Assembly: GCF_933775445.1 (NCBI RefSeq)
Contig: NC_065877.1
Location: 682,001 to 746,000 of the forward strand
Source: Argentina anserina
Lineage: Eukaryota; Streptophyta; Magnoliopsida; Rosales; Rosaceae
Length of the DNA stretch: 64,000 nucleotides
Reading direction: 5' to 3'
This document shows positions 36,810 to 46,850 of this stretch, piece by piece; the stretch's first letter is position 1, and every line of letters begins with the position of its first letter. Below the pieces are notes generated by a model, which saw only the letters and a list, made by a program, of their open reading frames with translations, searched no databases and had not been told where the DNA came from. Made by a program: the position numbers and the translations under genes.

Positions 36810-37694
36810 ATGGCCGGAGAAATTATTAGGTCTTATAATACCACAGCGGTGCAAAAAGAACGATCGCGGGCAGCCGGCGAGGAAACCACAGCGACATCGC
36901 GGGCAGTTGGCGAGGACACGAAATTGGAAATAGAGTTCGTACTGGTAATCAGAGGCCGCGGCCGGAATGGGAATTGCGAAACTACTAGTAGAACACTGAT
37001 TGGGAGCAAAGGTATGTGGTTGAATCTGAACAGTGCCAAGGTCTTACCCGGCAAGCGTCACTATCTTACGAATCTGGCTATAGAACTTAGAGAATTGAGT
37101 GTCCCCAAAAAGGAGCGTGTAGGAATTCTTCTTAAAACATTGAGCGTGATTTACAGGGCCTTCAATCCCGAGTGGCCTATCTATGTTGTCATAGAGTGCT
37201 TGATCGAGTGCAATGTGGACTTCGATATTCCGTCCTGTGCGATTTGTTTGGAAGATTTTGCAGATCAAGAAGGAGAAGAAGAAGAAGAAGAAGGCATTAC
37301 TATTATGCCTTGCGCACACCGTTATCATCAACAATGCATTGTCCCCTGGATGACAATTAAGCCCCACTGTCCCTTGTGCCGCACACCCTATGCGATTTGG
37401 TTGCAAGATTCTGCACAAGGGCAAGGGCAAGGCACACCCTATGCGATTTCGTTGCAAGATTCTGCACAAGGGCAAGGGCAAGGACAGAGACAAGTATTGT
37501 GCTGCTCGATCATCATCCAATTTTACTTCAAGTTTGTGGGATGTATGAGATCTGTACTTTTGAGATCGATTCAATATTTTAAAAAACTCGCATCGAGGCT
37601 TGCATGTAATTTCATATCTAGTGAGGCTTATAAAACTTACGGCTTTCACATTTTATTTTTCACACAATTTACATTTTATACTACGCATGTTTGA
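36810..37694 (+). CDS. Single-exon RING-H2 protein
   Basis: A 294-residue frame with a good RING-H2 finger near residues 144-191: CAICLEDF, an acidic insert of glutamates, then PCAHRYHQQC and CPLC, giving the C-x2-C...C-x-H-x2-H-x2-C...C-x2-C metal ligands. Such proteins are usually E3 ubiquitin ligases; the substrate is unknown. Directly after the finger, a 51-base unit is repeated twice (37382-37483; TPYAIWLQDSAQGQGQG, then TPYAISLQDSAQGQGQG). The last 70 residues look like translated flanking DNA (hydrophobic, low complexity). No membrane segment before the finger, so not a typical ATL. It may be a recent or decaying gene copy. Confidence 0.6.
   Translation: MAGEIIRSYNTTAVQKERSRAAGEETTATSRAVGEDTKLEIEFVLVIRGRGRNGNCETTSRTLIGSKGMWLNLNSAKVLPGKRHYLTNLAIELRELSVPKKERVGILLKTLSVIYRAFNPEWPIYVVIECLIECNVDFDIPSCAICLEDFADQEGEEEEEEGITIMPCAHRYHQQCIVPWMTIKPHCPLCRTPYAIWLQDSAQGQGQGTPYAISLQDSAQGQGQGQRQVLCCSIIIQFYFKFVGCMRSVLLRSIQYFKKLASRLACNFISSEAYKTYGFHILFFTQFTFYTTHV
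37382..37483 (+). repeat. 51-bp in-frame tandem duplication
   Basis: Two copies of a 51-base unit starting ACACCCTATGCGATTT, differing at only one or two positions, inside the RING gene. The high identity indicates a recent slippage or unequal exchange. Confidence 0.85.
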
Positions 37695-38631
37695 ATAAAT
37701 ATCTATCTATCTATATATAAATTGAGTTTGAATGGATGAATACTATATAAAGTTTGAATTATGAATTTAATATATATCTAAATGTAATATATCTTTGTGA
37801 GTTTTCATGTATTATTGTTCATTTTGTATGAGGCCACAAGGCCCAAGCCTAGGCTCTAAAAAAATGTAATATACCACAGAGGAACCCATGTCTTATATGC
37901 TTCACAGATCTCAGTCTCTCCTTTTTAACTTGCACGAACAGTAGTGTTCCCAGGTAAACTCGCAGATAATCATCATCCAAACTTTAAGTTGATTTACAGG
38001 TTCATCAGCTTTCAATGAATTGAGGTAGGAATGCTACGACAACGAAATGTCAGCCACTACAACCAAAGGTCATCCCAAACAAGTTACAGGTCTCAAATAA
38101 CCGTTGCACAGAAGCACACGCGCGAACTCATCGCCATTTTCCCACTTTTCGGAACTACGTATACAAGAGCACGACACGTGTCCAGTTCTCTCGTGTTAAG
38201 TTTAATTGTTTACCATGTAATGCGATTTATGGCTGCTCAGTGCTTCTAAATTCAACTGTTTAACCCAACTTCACTGTGGCAACGACATTTGATGGCAAGT
38301 TCTGATAAAGTCGTGTTCTCCGAAAGCCAAATTTTAAATTGATTATGTGTCGATGAATGATTAATGTATTTTGAAAAGGAAGGAGACGGAGGACTACCCC
38401 GACGTTAGGCTGAAAAACAATAGTTGGGTTGGTTTTCAAATTAACGGCATACTGCTTCTAATTTTGGACTTCTTCACTTTTCGAGGGCAAACAAAATGAA
38501 GAAATTAAGTCTGTCCGATAGACGGTAATATTGCTAGCAAGCAAGAATGAGAGCTGAAAACGTATTGTGGTGGAACTTAGTATATATTATACGTACGTAA
38601 ATGTAACTACAAATCGATCAATATTGTTAAC
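37695..38631. other. Intergenic
   Basis: No gene recognised. A short stretch near 37830-37860 (GGCCCAAGCCTAGGCTCT) resembles the end region of the hAT-type MITE found at 12553-12972 and may be a decayed copy. Confidence 0.35.
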
Positions 38632-39601
38632 CTAGTATTCATCTTTCTTGCCCCAAGATTTGAGGAATAACAAAAAGATGAATCCGAAAAACAAAGCTGC
38701 TGCCCCTCCCACAACAATTGCTAACTTTTTCCCGTCGCTACCTTTCTTATCTCTCTGTTCTTCATCTGCATGCCAAAAGAATAGCCATACCTAATATTAG
38801 AAATCCCAATCTACAGCACGGAATCAAATTAACAAATAACATTTTTAGCTCCATAACATTTTTGGACGAGAATAATTTACCTGAGTGTGACTCGTCATCT
38901 GGATGATAAGCAAAGCTCAAGAAGCACTCCGCCAAATAAATCTCACCGGAAAGCGAACCACCGCACTCTTCCTCAGCAACCTGCACAGCACTACTCACAC
39001 ACTCCCCACATTCACAACCCCCCAACCCTCCTTCACATTGAGCCATCACGTCAATCAACTCATATCTCGTCTTGCAAAACCCTTCACCACTCACCACACC
39101 GCTCTCCAAAACTCCAAATGCTGCACTCCTCATCTCCTCAAACCCGCCCACACCCCCGTTGATGGATCCACCACCCTCGCCGCAGCTCTTGTGCAGCAAT
39201 CTTTTCTTGCCCGAGTAATCTGAGTCAACCCCCTCGAGCTTGTATCGCATGTAGCACCCGTGGAGCTGAACCCTAGCTGCCACAGATTCTCTGCACATTG
39301 TTTTCGAGATATCCGGAAGCGTGTTCACGCAGCTGTGACACTCTTGGTTAGTGATGTCTCCCCGGCATTGGTAGACACCGGAAATCTCATCGTCGTCTGT
39401 TGATTCGGTGTGTTTGAAGAACTTGGACTGGTTTGAGTGGGCGGTGAGCTCTTGGAAAAGAGATGTGAGGGTTGGAGCTGTGGTTGTGAATGTTCGGTTT
39501 GCACAGTTTTTGTAGACTAATAAACTGTGATCGGAGATCGATATTACAGATGAGATAAATAGGGTCGCGAAACAGAGAAACACCGCAGAGGTTGAATCCA
39601 T
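38632..39601 (-). CDS. Plasmodesmata-located-protein-like (two DUF26 domains, TM)
   Basis: Exons 39601-38881 and 38765-38632; 284 residues. Layout: signal peptide (1-22), two DUF26/Gnk2 domains, and one C-terminal membrane helix (about 255-275) with a short cytosolic tail ending KKDEY. This is the PDLP layout, proteins that sit in plasmodesmata and promote callose deposition and defence (family knowledge). First C-x8-C-x2-C motif at C79-C88-C91; the second is CEGGLGGCECGEC with an additional cysteine inside the spacer. The second exon supplies the whole membrane helix, and the G/AT codon split keeps the frame. There is no kinase domain, so it is not a CRK receptor. An in-frame extension upstream of 39601 is unlikely to be used. 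Confidence 0.87.
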
Positions 39602-41317
39602 TTGGGTTTTATTATGTGGAGGTTGAAACCCAGGTCTGAAGAGGATGCATGATATAAGTTGAGGCAAAGTTAAGAGAACTATGAGCATTTTATGATTAGT
39701 CTTTATATTGGTTAATGCGCGCTTAAGGCTACTAGTCCTACCCAACTGTATCTAACTTGGAGAAAGTTAGATTGCATGAAATTTCTTTACCAATATATAG
39801 AGTGCGCGCAAAGTTATATGCCTATACAACCTTGAAGGCGCTACAACTGCTTTGAATTCGAACCAGGCTGAAATATAAAGTTACTAAAGCAAGGAGAAAA
39901 TAAAGATGTCTTATATATGGTTAGGAGTTAGGTATTACCATTTTGAGTTTTGTAAGGCTATTGGAAGATCTTTTTCCTTTAGATTAATGCAACGAAACTT
40001 GTGTTACGGAAATTAGTGCAAAAGTGTGTTGAACGATTTTACGAATTTGGTAAACAAAAAGAAAATCATTTGGGACATCATATATAGTAGGGTGAGAGAT
40101 TTTCTAATGAGGACTATTTTTTTAGGACTAGTTGAGGACTTTTTAAGTAATTGTTAATAAGATATATTTTTTCATCACATTTTTTCATCTCAACCGTTTA
40201 GATTTTAAGTATATAAACGTAAATTAAATATACAAATTTTCAGCAAATTTAGTGATCATTAAGGTATTAAAGTGGATTAAATAAATGAACGAATCAAAAT
40301 TATAAAACTTAAACCGTTCTAATTCATAATGAATAAATCACATTCAAGAATGTCTTACGATATCAATTTTAATGAAATTTTGCATAGATAATCTACTCAT
40401 ATATATCTAAAAAGTAAATGGTCAAAATATGCATATGAAATTAAAGAGGTCATCAACAAATCATCAACAACATGGTGCTCATTCAAAAGAGCCCCATGCT
40501 ATGGTTATACAGTTTTCAAAAGAAAATGTAGATTGCTCGAACTATATATAGCACAATCAACCAAAACCAAAACCAAAACAATAAGACTGATCCCTTACAG
40601 GTTATAGGATTCATACCAATTTGTTAGTTGGCTTTTCATTTATAAACGTTTGTGCTAGGGAGTTACGTGTTTGCAATATGTTCATGCATGTAATCTGTCA
40701 AATTTCTAGGTTTCTCTTGATTTATGCATGTGCAAGAATCTTCTAAAAATCAGAATCAAAACAGCTTTCTAGTTCAGAAAAATCAAATGAAAATTTACGT
40801 ACAGTTCTTTCTAGACACTAGCTAATTTGAGAAAGGCGGGAAATTAACTAAACAAGTTAAAACAGCAAACAAATGTAATATATGGCTTATGAAATTAGTT
40901 ACTGTGAACGTGACGTACACATGTGTACGTAATTGGCTTATGATTTCTAGCTTGTTTTCCTTAATGTCCACTGACCAATGAGGTGAAATTTATTTTCATC
41001 TGATTGAGAGTATGTGAAAACAACCCATTGTTGATCAGTGTTGACCTAATTTCCATATAATTAATACCCAATAAGGTATATTTTCTTTTAACAACCAAAT
41101 TTACATAGATCTGACTGCAGAGAGTCATAACAAGCCAGCTAGGCCCTTTCTCTTCCTTCCCTGCCAACTCAATTTGTTATGAAAGGTTACGAATGGTGCT
41201 AAAAACCTCATGTGTAACAACCTTCCCTATCACCACGGATACAATATAAGCCTCTGTCCACAAACCATTTTCAAGTGCCGCACATCCTCTCTTCATCTCA
41301 GCACCCGTTCGGCGGCC
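39602..41317. other. Intergenic
   Basis: No gene recognised. A stretch near 40100-40500 (GAGGACTATTTTTTTAGGAC, followed by GAGGACTTTTT) has the look of a decayed MITE, but I could not pair its ends. Confidence 0.35.
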
Positions 41318-41370
41318 CGGTCACGACTATCGTCGGTCATCTACCACCGTAGTAGTCGTTGTCGTGACCG
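41318..41370 (+). promoter_or_regulatory. Hairpin in the leader of the C2 gene
   Basis: CGGTCACGAC (41318-41327) and GTCGTGACCG (41361-41370) form a perfect 10-bp stem around a 33-base loop. It lies 195 bases before the preferred start codon of the C2-domain gene. Whether it is transcribed is unknown. Confidence 0.35.
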
Positions 41371-41564
41371 CCTAAGTTATCAATTTTTCAATCTAGATCT
41401 ATAATCCTTAGAAGCATATGTGATTTCCACGGTTTCATTGCTCATTGTCGTTGCAACCGATACGTACCACAATTAGTTGCATGCTGCAACTGCTTTCGTT
41501 CCTAATTGTTGTGCTTATTGCGACAACACAATTAATCCCACTCATCCCCACCACCGCCACCACA

Positions 41565-42845
41565 ATGCCTAAGCAACCGCATATGTCGCCTTTCCAGCTT
41601 CTGGAGATCAACCTGATCTCGGCGCAGGACCTTGCTACGGCGTCTAAATCCATGCGGACTTTCGCCGTCGCGTGGGTGAACCCTAAGCGGAAGCTAATCA
41701 CACGTGTAGACCAGAACGGCCACAGCAACCCTACGTGGAACGAGAAGTTCGTCTTCCGCGTCGGCGAAGACTTCCTCAAGGACGACACCTCCAAGATCAT
41801 GATCGAGATCTACGCCTCCGCATGGCTCCGGGATGTCCTCGTCGGCACTGCTGCGATCGTCGTCAGTAATATTCAAAACAACTCCAAGATGCGGTTTATG
41901 GCTATCCAGCTCCGGCGGCCGTCCGGCCGCCCTCAGGGGATTCTCAACGTTGGCCTGGGTTTGTTGGACAACACCATGCGTAGCATGCCTCTCTATAGCG
42001 AGCTTAGTACCTCCGCCGTCGGATATCGGGATATCATGGACGCAAAAGGCAATAAAAAGTCGTCGAACAACAATGGCTCAAAAATGGACGATAAACTTAA
42101 CGCGTTGTATCGATCCCAGAGTGAGAGGACCACCAGCGATTACGGCTTTTCAAAGAGCAAGCCGGCGAGCTCCATATCCAATGCAGGTAACAATTACACA
42201 AAGAAGGGTCCAGGCTCAATCTGCATTGGAAGTTCTATTGTGAATGGTTCGGAGCTTAGTTATGCTACGAAAGATGAGACCCCTAAGAAGGGTGGAACCC
42301 CTAAGAAAGGAGGGACTCCTAAGAAAGGTGGAACTCCTAAAAGTGGGACAAAGACCATTAGCAACCCAAACGGCAATGGCTCCATGGTAAATGGTGGCTC
42401 CATAGTGAACGGGTCCTTGTGCTCCGACGTAGGGCCGTCACCTTCTGTGGTGGCTGCCGCCATTGCAAAGGGAATCTACCCCTTGCCGCATGGGGCGTCG
42501 AATACTGAGTCAGGGAGCTCATTAATGGATGAGTGGGCGGATGAGGACAGTGTGGAAGGGTTGAAGACCAAGATCGAGAGGTGGCGCACCGAGCTGCCAC
42601 CAGTGTACGACACCAAGAATTCGAGTCAGAACATGAAGTTGATGCCATCGACGCACCGGAGCATCATCCGCCCAAGGCCGAAGCGGAGGAGCCGGAGTAA
42701 CCGCGCAGGGTTGTTCTCTTGCTTTGCATTAGGTTGCGAGATTTCTATATCTTGTGGTGGCAAAGGTAAGCCCAAAAAGAGTAGTGGAAAAGTTCATCTT
42801 AGCCCATCTGAACTTACTTACGATGATGACTCCTACGTACAATAA
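41565..42845 (+). CDS. C2-domain protein (SRC2/BAP-like group)
   Basis: An intronless frame of 426 residues from the ATG at 41565. The N-terminal C2 domain starts LLEINLISAQDL and continues through MRTFAVAWV, NPTWNEKFVF, IMIEIYASAWLRDV, and VGTAAIVV. C2 domains bind phospholipids, often with calcium. Then follows a serine/asparagine-rich linker with four TPKKGG-type units (42277-42345), a conserved patch VVAAAIAKGIYPLP, an acidic WADEDSVEGLK segment, and a basic, cysteine-containing C-terminus (RPKRRSRSNR, then FSCFALGCEISISC). An in-frame ATG at 41481 would add 28 hydrophobic residues resembling a signal anchor. I prefer 41565 because C2 proteins of this kind usually begin just before the domain. 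Confidence 0.85.
   Translation: MPKQPHMSPFQLLEINLISAQDLATASKSMRTFAVAWVNPKRKLITRVDQNGHSNPTWNEKFVFRVGEDFLKDDTSKIMIEIYASAWLRDVLVGTAAIVVSNIQNNSKMRFMAIQLRRPSGRPQGILNVGLGLLDNTMRSMPLYSELSTSAVGYRDIMDAKGNKKSSNNNGSKMDDKLNALYRSQSERTTSDYGFSKSKPASSISNAGNNYTKKGPGSICIGSSIVNGSELSYATKDETPKKGGTPKKGGTPKKGGTPKSGTKTISNPNGNGSMVNGGSIVNGSLCSDVGPSPSVVAAAIAKGIYPLPHGASNTESGSSLMDEWADEDSVEGLKTKIERWRTELPPVYDTKNSSQNMKLMPSTHRSIIRPRPKRRSRSNRAGLFSCFALGCEISISCGGKGKPKKSSGKVHLSPSELTYDDDSYVQ
42277..42345 (+). repeat. 18-bp coding minisatellite (TPKKGG units)
   Basis: Four units of roughly 18 bases (ACCCCTAAGAAGGGTGGA type) inside the linker of the C2 gene. They give a short lysine-rich repeat likely to vary in number among alleles. 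Confidence 0.8.
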
Positions 42846-45500
42846 CACACCTTAAGCATTTCTTCCGGGAGGCTAAATCAAATGTTAATATCACAACTTT
42901 GGTGTGGTTTAAAATCACATTAATTTTGTTGGGGTTGAACATTATCGAGTCGCTTGGGCGGAGATCGATTGGTGCTTAGAGTTAGATGAATTGAGGGTGT
43001 GACACTGGTCAAATATCAATCAGGGGCTAAGAGCCTCCTCTCTCTTGATTATGCTAATTCTTTTTCTGCTTTTTACTTATTATTTGATTTTCACTGTTCA
43101 CAATTGAGAGAATGAGAAGGAAGATAAGAAGTATGTAACTCGTCTCATTTTCTTTTGCAACAAATTGTAAAAAGTGGATACAAACTTTTCTTTCTATTGG
43201 TGTAACATGTAATCTTGTGTATATTATGTACTTTCAATAAACGATCATCATCCCTAGTTTGATTGTTCAGTTTTGTTGCAATGTGATCGTGGTACGTAGT
43301 TGCTTTCGTTACAGAAACAACGACCTTTTGAATTATCTAAGTCTAGATACTATTAATTATACTCTTCTCACTATTTCTTTTTAACAGTTCACATTTCACT
43401 AATCAAAGCCGCAATCTAGAAAATAGTACGTACATATATATACATCAAGTCAGAAACTTTTGGATTTAAATTTTACAATGCTATTCCTGCGGACAAATTA
43501 ACTGAAGGCCGTTTGCCTATAGTAAGTTAGTAACACTTCGCGCGATTTCCCAAATCAGAATAAAAGTATACATAATTACATATAATTAGTTCTTAGCTAT
43601 CCTGGCTTATCATTCAATCACACGTACTTCGAAATTAGATGGATATGCATTGACATATGGCTAACCTTATAGAACCAATCTCATGCTAAACTTACAATTT
43701 TACAAAGTCACATCAAGATTGTCCTAAATATATAATTAATCAGTAGGAATCATGTTAGTAACATCAGTTACATCACTAACATCATTTGGTAGCTAGTGTG
43801 TCAATAACAGCGTGACTTCAATTAGATAAATTAACGAGCAGAACAAAGTTCGTCGAGCTATATCAATGAGGATCGGAGGATTGAACATACATATCAAATT
43901 ATCAATCTTATATGTATATATATCTCTCTCTCTTGGATGAGATTAATTCGTAGACCGTATAGTATATATATTTTGAAGGATGCATATGCAACTTTGGTAA
44001 AGCTCTCAAATTTCGTTACGTCTTATCCATATACTACTGGAATGGCTTATTATTGTTTTCACAAGTGATTGGTGCACCATTTGAATTTGCCTCAGGTCGT
44101 TGTATACTTTTATTCTAGGAGCTCCCTCCACTGGTTTTGTAAAACCAATATATAATGTACCGTTCAATATTTAGCATGTATATGGGAATATGTATTTAGA
44201 GAAACCCCTTCATCTTTGCATGCACCTAAGTATCTATATACTTAGACGCATGCAGTGAAAAGATCAACCTGGCAGATTTGCCGCAGATATATACGTATAC
44301 GGTATACCTTAATACCTACCTGGACTTGTACAGATCTCACTGAGGTTTGGTTTTGCAGAAAGCTCAACACATTTCCTGAGGGCTGAGGCCACGCGACTGA
44401 AAGCCGGGTCATTAATTCATTATTACTAATGTCACCGGAATTAATGTCCGATGTCAGACTGAATCAGACTATCAGAGGGTTCAGAAATCAGAACTTGGCT
44501 CAGTGTTGTTAATTCACTTAATTGCTCTACTTCATTTATGAAGAAGTTGAGGAAGACCTTTACCACAGGTCCAGTGTTGGCATAAAATGCTATTGATCTC
44601 TCTTCCTCTTGTGGCTGAAAATAAAGGGAAGTCGGCCATATATGATCAGTAGTACAAGCTTCAGATGCAGATTCCTGGTGCGTGTGTACGCTAGTAATGA
44701 AAAAATTGCTTTCATTACTAATTACTTTCTTAGAACAAATAGATTGAAAAATTGTGCAAAGTTTTGTGATCTTGATCATTTGAGGGCACTAATTTTAGTA
44801 CTCACCTCAGGTATTCAAATCTCATGTTCGACCTTAGTACAAATACACTAACGCGACTAATATAAGTCACACTTATATATACATGCCACATATTACACGT
44901 GTGGTACTTCTTTAATGATATTAGTATATATTTTTACTGTGACTGTTTCTGATTGGTTCTTATATACAAATAAACGTTTGTTATTTTCACCGCGTGCATA
45001 TTAATTATACCATGACGTAATATGATTGACTGAATACACCACTACTGCCACGTAGTGTGATGGGTACACAGAATAATTACTCCACACTTAAAGAATATGT
45101 ACTTGTCGGAAAAAAGAAAAAGAGAATTTCATGTAACCCCAATTGAAGATAGAGTTAAAGCACGAAATTAGGTTTTCAAATCATTTGCTTTGCAATTTTA
45201 CCCTCAAAGAGAAGAAAGAAGAATAAAAGGAAAAACGACATTTTCGCTAATAGCATCCGCATCCCAAAAAGGCAAAAGGTAAATACTTTTAACCAAGAAC
45301 CTAAATTTACTGCACCAATATCCCAAAGAAAATGTTTCTTTTTCGTTCTTTTACCCCCCACACAGTCCTCCCACCTCAGCTCAACAATTTTCAAGAAAAC
45401 GAACTCCTGCTGACCTGTACAGTCACGTGACCAGCACGCCTGAAAGAGTGGAGTGATGGGGTCCACTAAAACTCTTATAAAAATAACCCTAAGAGAAAAA
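42846..45500. other. Intergenic
   Basis: The 3' UTR of the C2 gene comes first, then AT-rich spacer. A minus-strand frame at 44441-44615 starts behind a good acceptor-like TTTTCAG and reads PQEEERSIAFYANTG..., but it matches no family I know and has no partner exons, so it is not called. Confidence 0.35.
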
Positions 45501-46850
45501 TTACTGGCATTCTCTTATCAATTTCAAGACTTAGCTTCATTCACAAGTAGTAAGTTTTATTAATACAAAAAGGTACCTCCTTTTGATCACATAGAATTTC
45601 TGATTCTCAATACATGTCTCTTGCTTCTTCATCTTATTGTTGAATTTTTCCTTGAATTTTGATTACCCAACACTGTCAAAAATTGGTTGTAGCTTATGTA
45701 GCTCTATTTTTTCTTTATTGTTTTCACTCTTTACAGTCAAATACTATTCAATCTGAATTCACATTTTATTTATTTATCTTGGGTACTGTGAAAGATGGGT
45801 TCTTGGGTTGTTTCTGGTCATGGGTTTATGTTTTTTTTATGAGAACCAGGGAGGGGTTTTAGTCATGGTGAAGATATTGAAGGGTTTTAATGTGTGGGTT
45901 TGGTTTTGGAATTGCTTCAGAAGATTTTGGTTTCTATTTGTGCTGCATTTTCTGGGTAACCCAGATGGAGTTTCTTGAGAGAATTCTGGTGGGTTGTGAA
46001 ATTGTGATGTATGTGATAGTGGGTTTGATGTGGAATACAATAAAGGTGATGACTTGGGATCCCCAAATTTGTTGCATTTTCTGGAGAAGAAAGAAGAAAG
46101 GTAATGAAAATGGTGGGTATTGTTTTCTGGGTTTTTGGCTGTCTGTGTGTGTGAAAGTTTGTGTTAGTTTAAGTTTAGAGTTACATTTTGAGTTGGTTGC
46201 TTAGTTATTATTTATTAGACTGGGAAAAGAAATGGTGCATTGTGTGCTTGTGTTTTTTTCTTTTGTTTTGGTTAGTGGGAAGTCTTGTGGCAGAGGAAGA
46301 GAAAGCCTGGGTTTCTGTTTTTACTTGCATTTTCTGTTGTTTGTTATTGTTTTGATGGATATATGAATGACATTGCATGCAAGTGTGTTTGATTATGGTG
46401 GAACGGGTCTTGTGTTGTGGGTTTACAGATTGTGAAAGTTTGAGTGACTTCTTTTCTTTTGAGATTGTGCTATGTATTGTTGGCTGCTAAGCATGAGAGA
46501 ATATAAGGTGAGTCTTTCATCTTGATATGACTTCTGTGTTCTAAGCAAAAGAGACTGATATCTCTGCCCCTGAGCCTCAAATCCAACAAAGTTAACGATT
46601 AGCAGTGCACTTGCAAAATTTATGGTATAACTGATCTCCCTGTGCTTGCATTGCTTCAAGGACTCCATCAATTCTTACTAAATAAAGCATCCATAATAAA
46701 CTGGTTGTGTGTAAAATGTTAAGAATGTATGTGTTGTGTGCTTTATCTCACAAGCTGCACATTCTTTTGCAGGTAGCAGCACTTCAATGCTCTGGAGCAT
46801 AAAGAGCCAGTGGCCTTTGAATTAATAATTCATAAACTTTTGGATTGGGA
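45500..46850 (+). other. 5' leader region of the SUVR4-like gene
   Basis: T-rich intron-like sequence with a promoter-like stretch near 45480-45560 and an acceptor TTTGCAG at about 46773 before the exon that carries the start codon. Short ORFs here (for example 45890-46204) look like intron. Exact UTR exons cannot be set without transcripts. Confidence 0.4.

Noticed and set aside
37044..37649. Long minus-strand frame opposite the RING gene
   Set aside because: Shadow of the plus-strand RING frame; no start codon context and no domain.
39855..39880. tRNA or SINE B-box-like GGTTCGAATTC on the minus strand
   Set aside because: No A-box at the right distance and no cloverleaf can be drawn.
44441..44779. 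Minus-strand 112-codon frame behind a TTTTCAG
   Set aside because: No known domain and no partner exons; likely chance frame.
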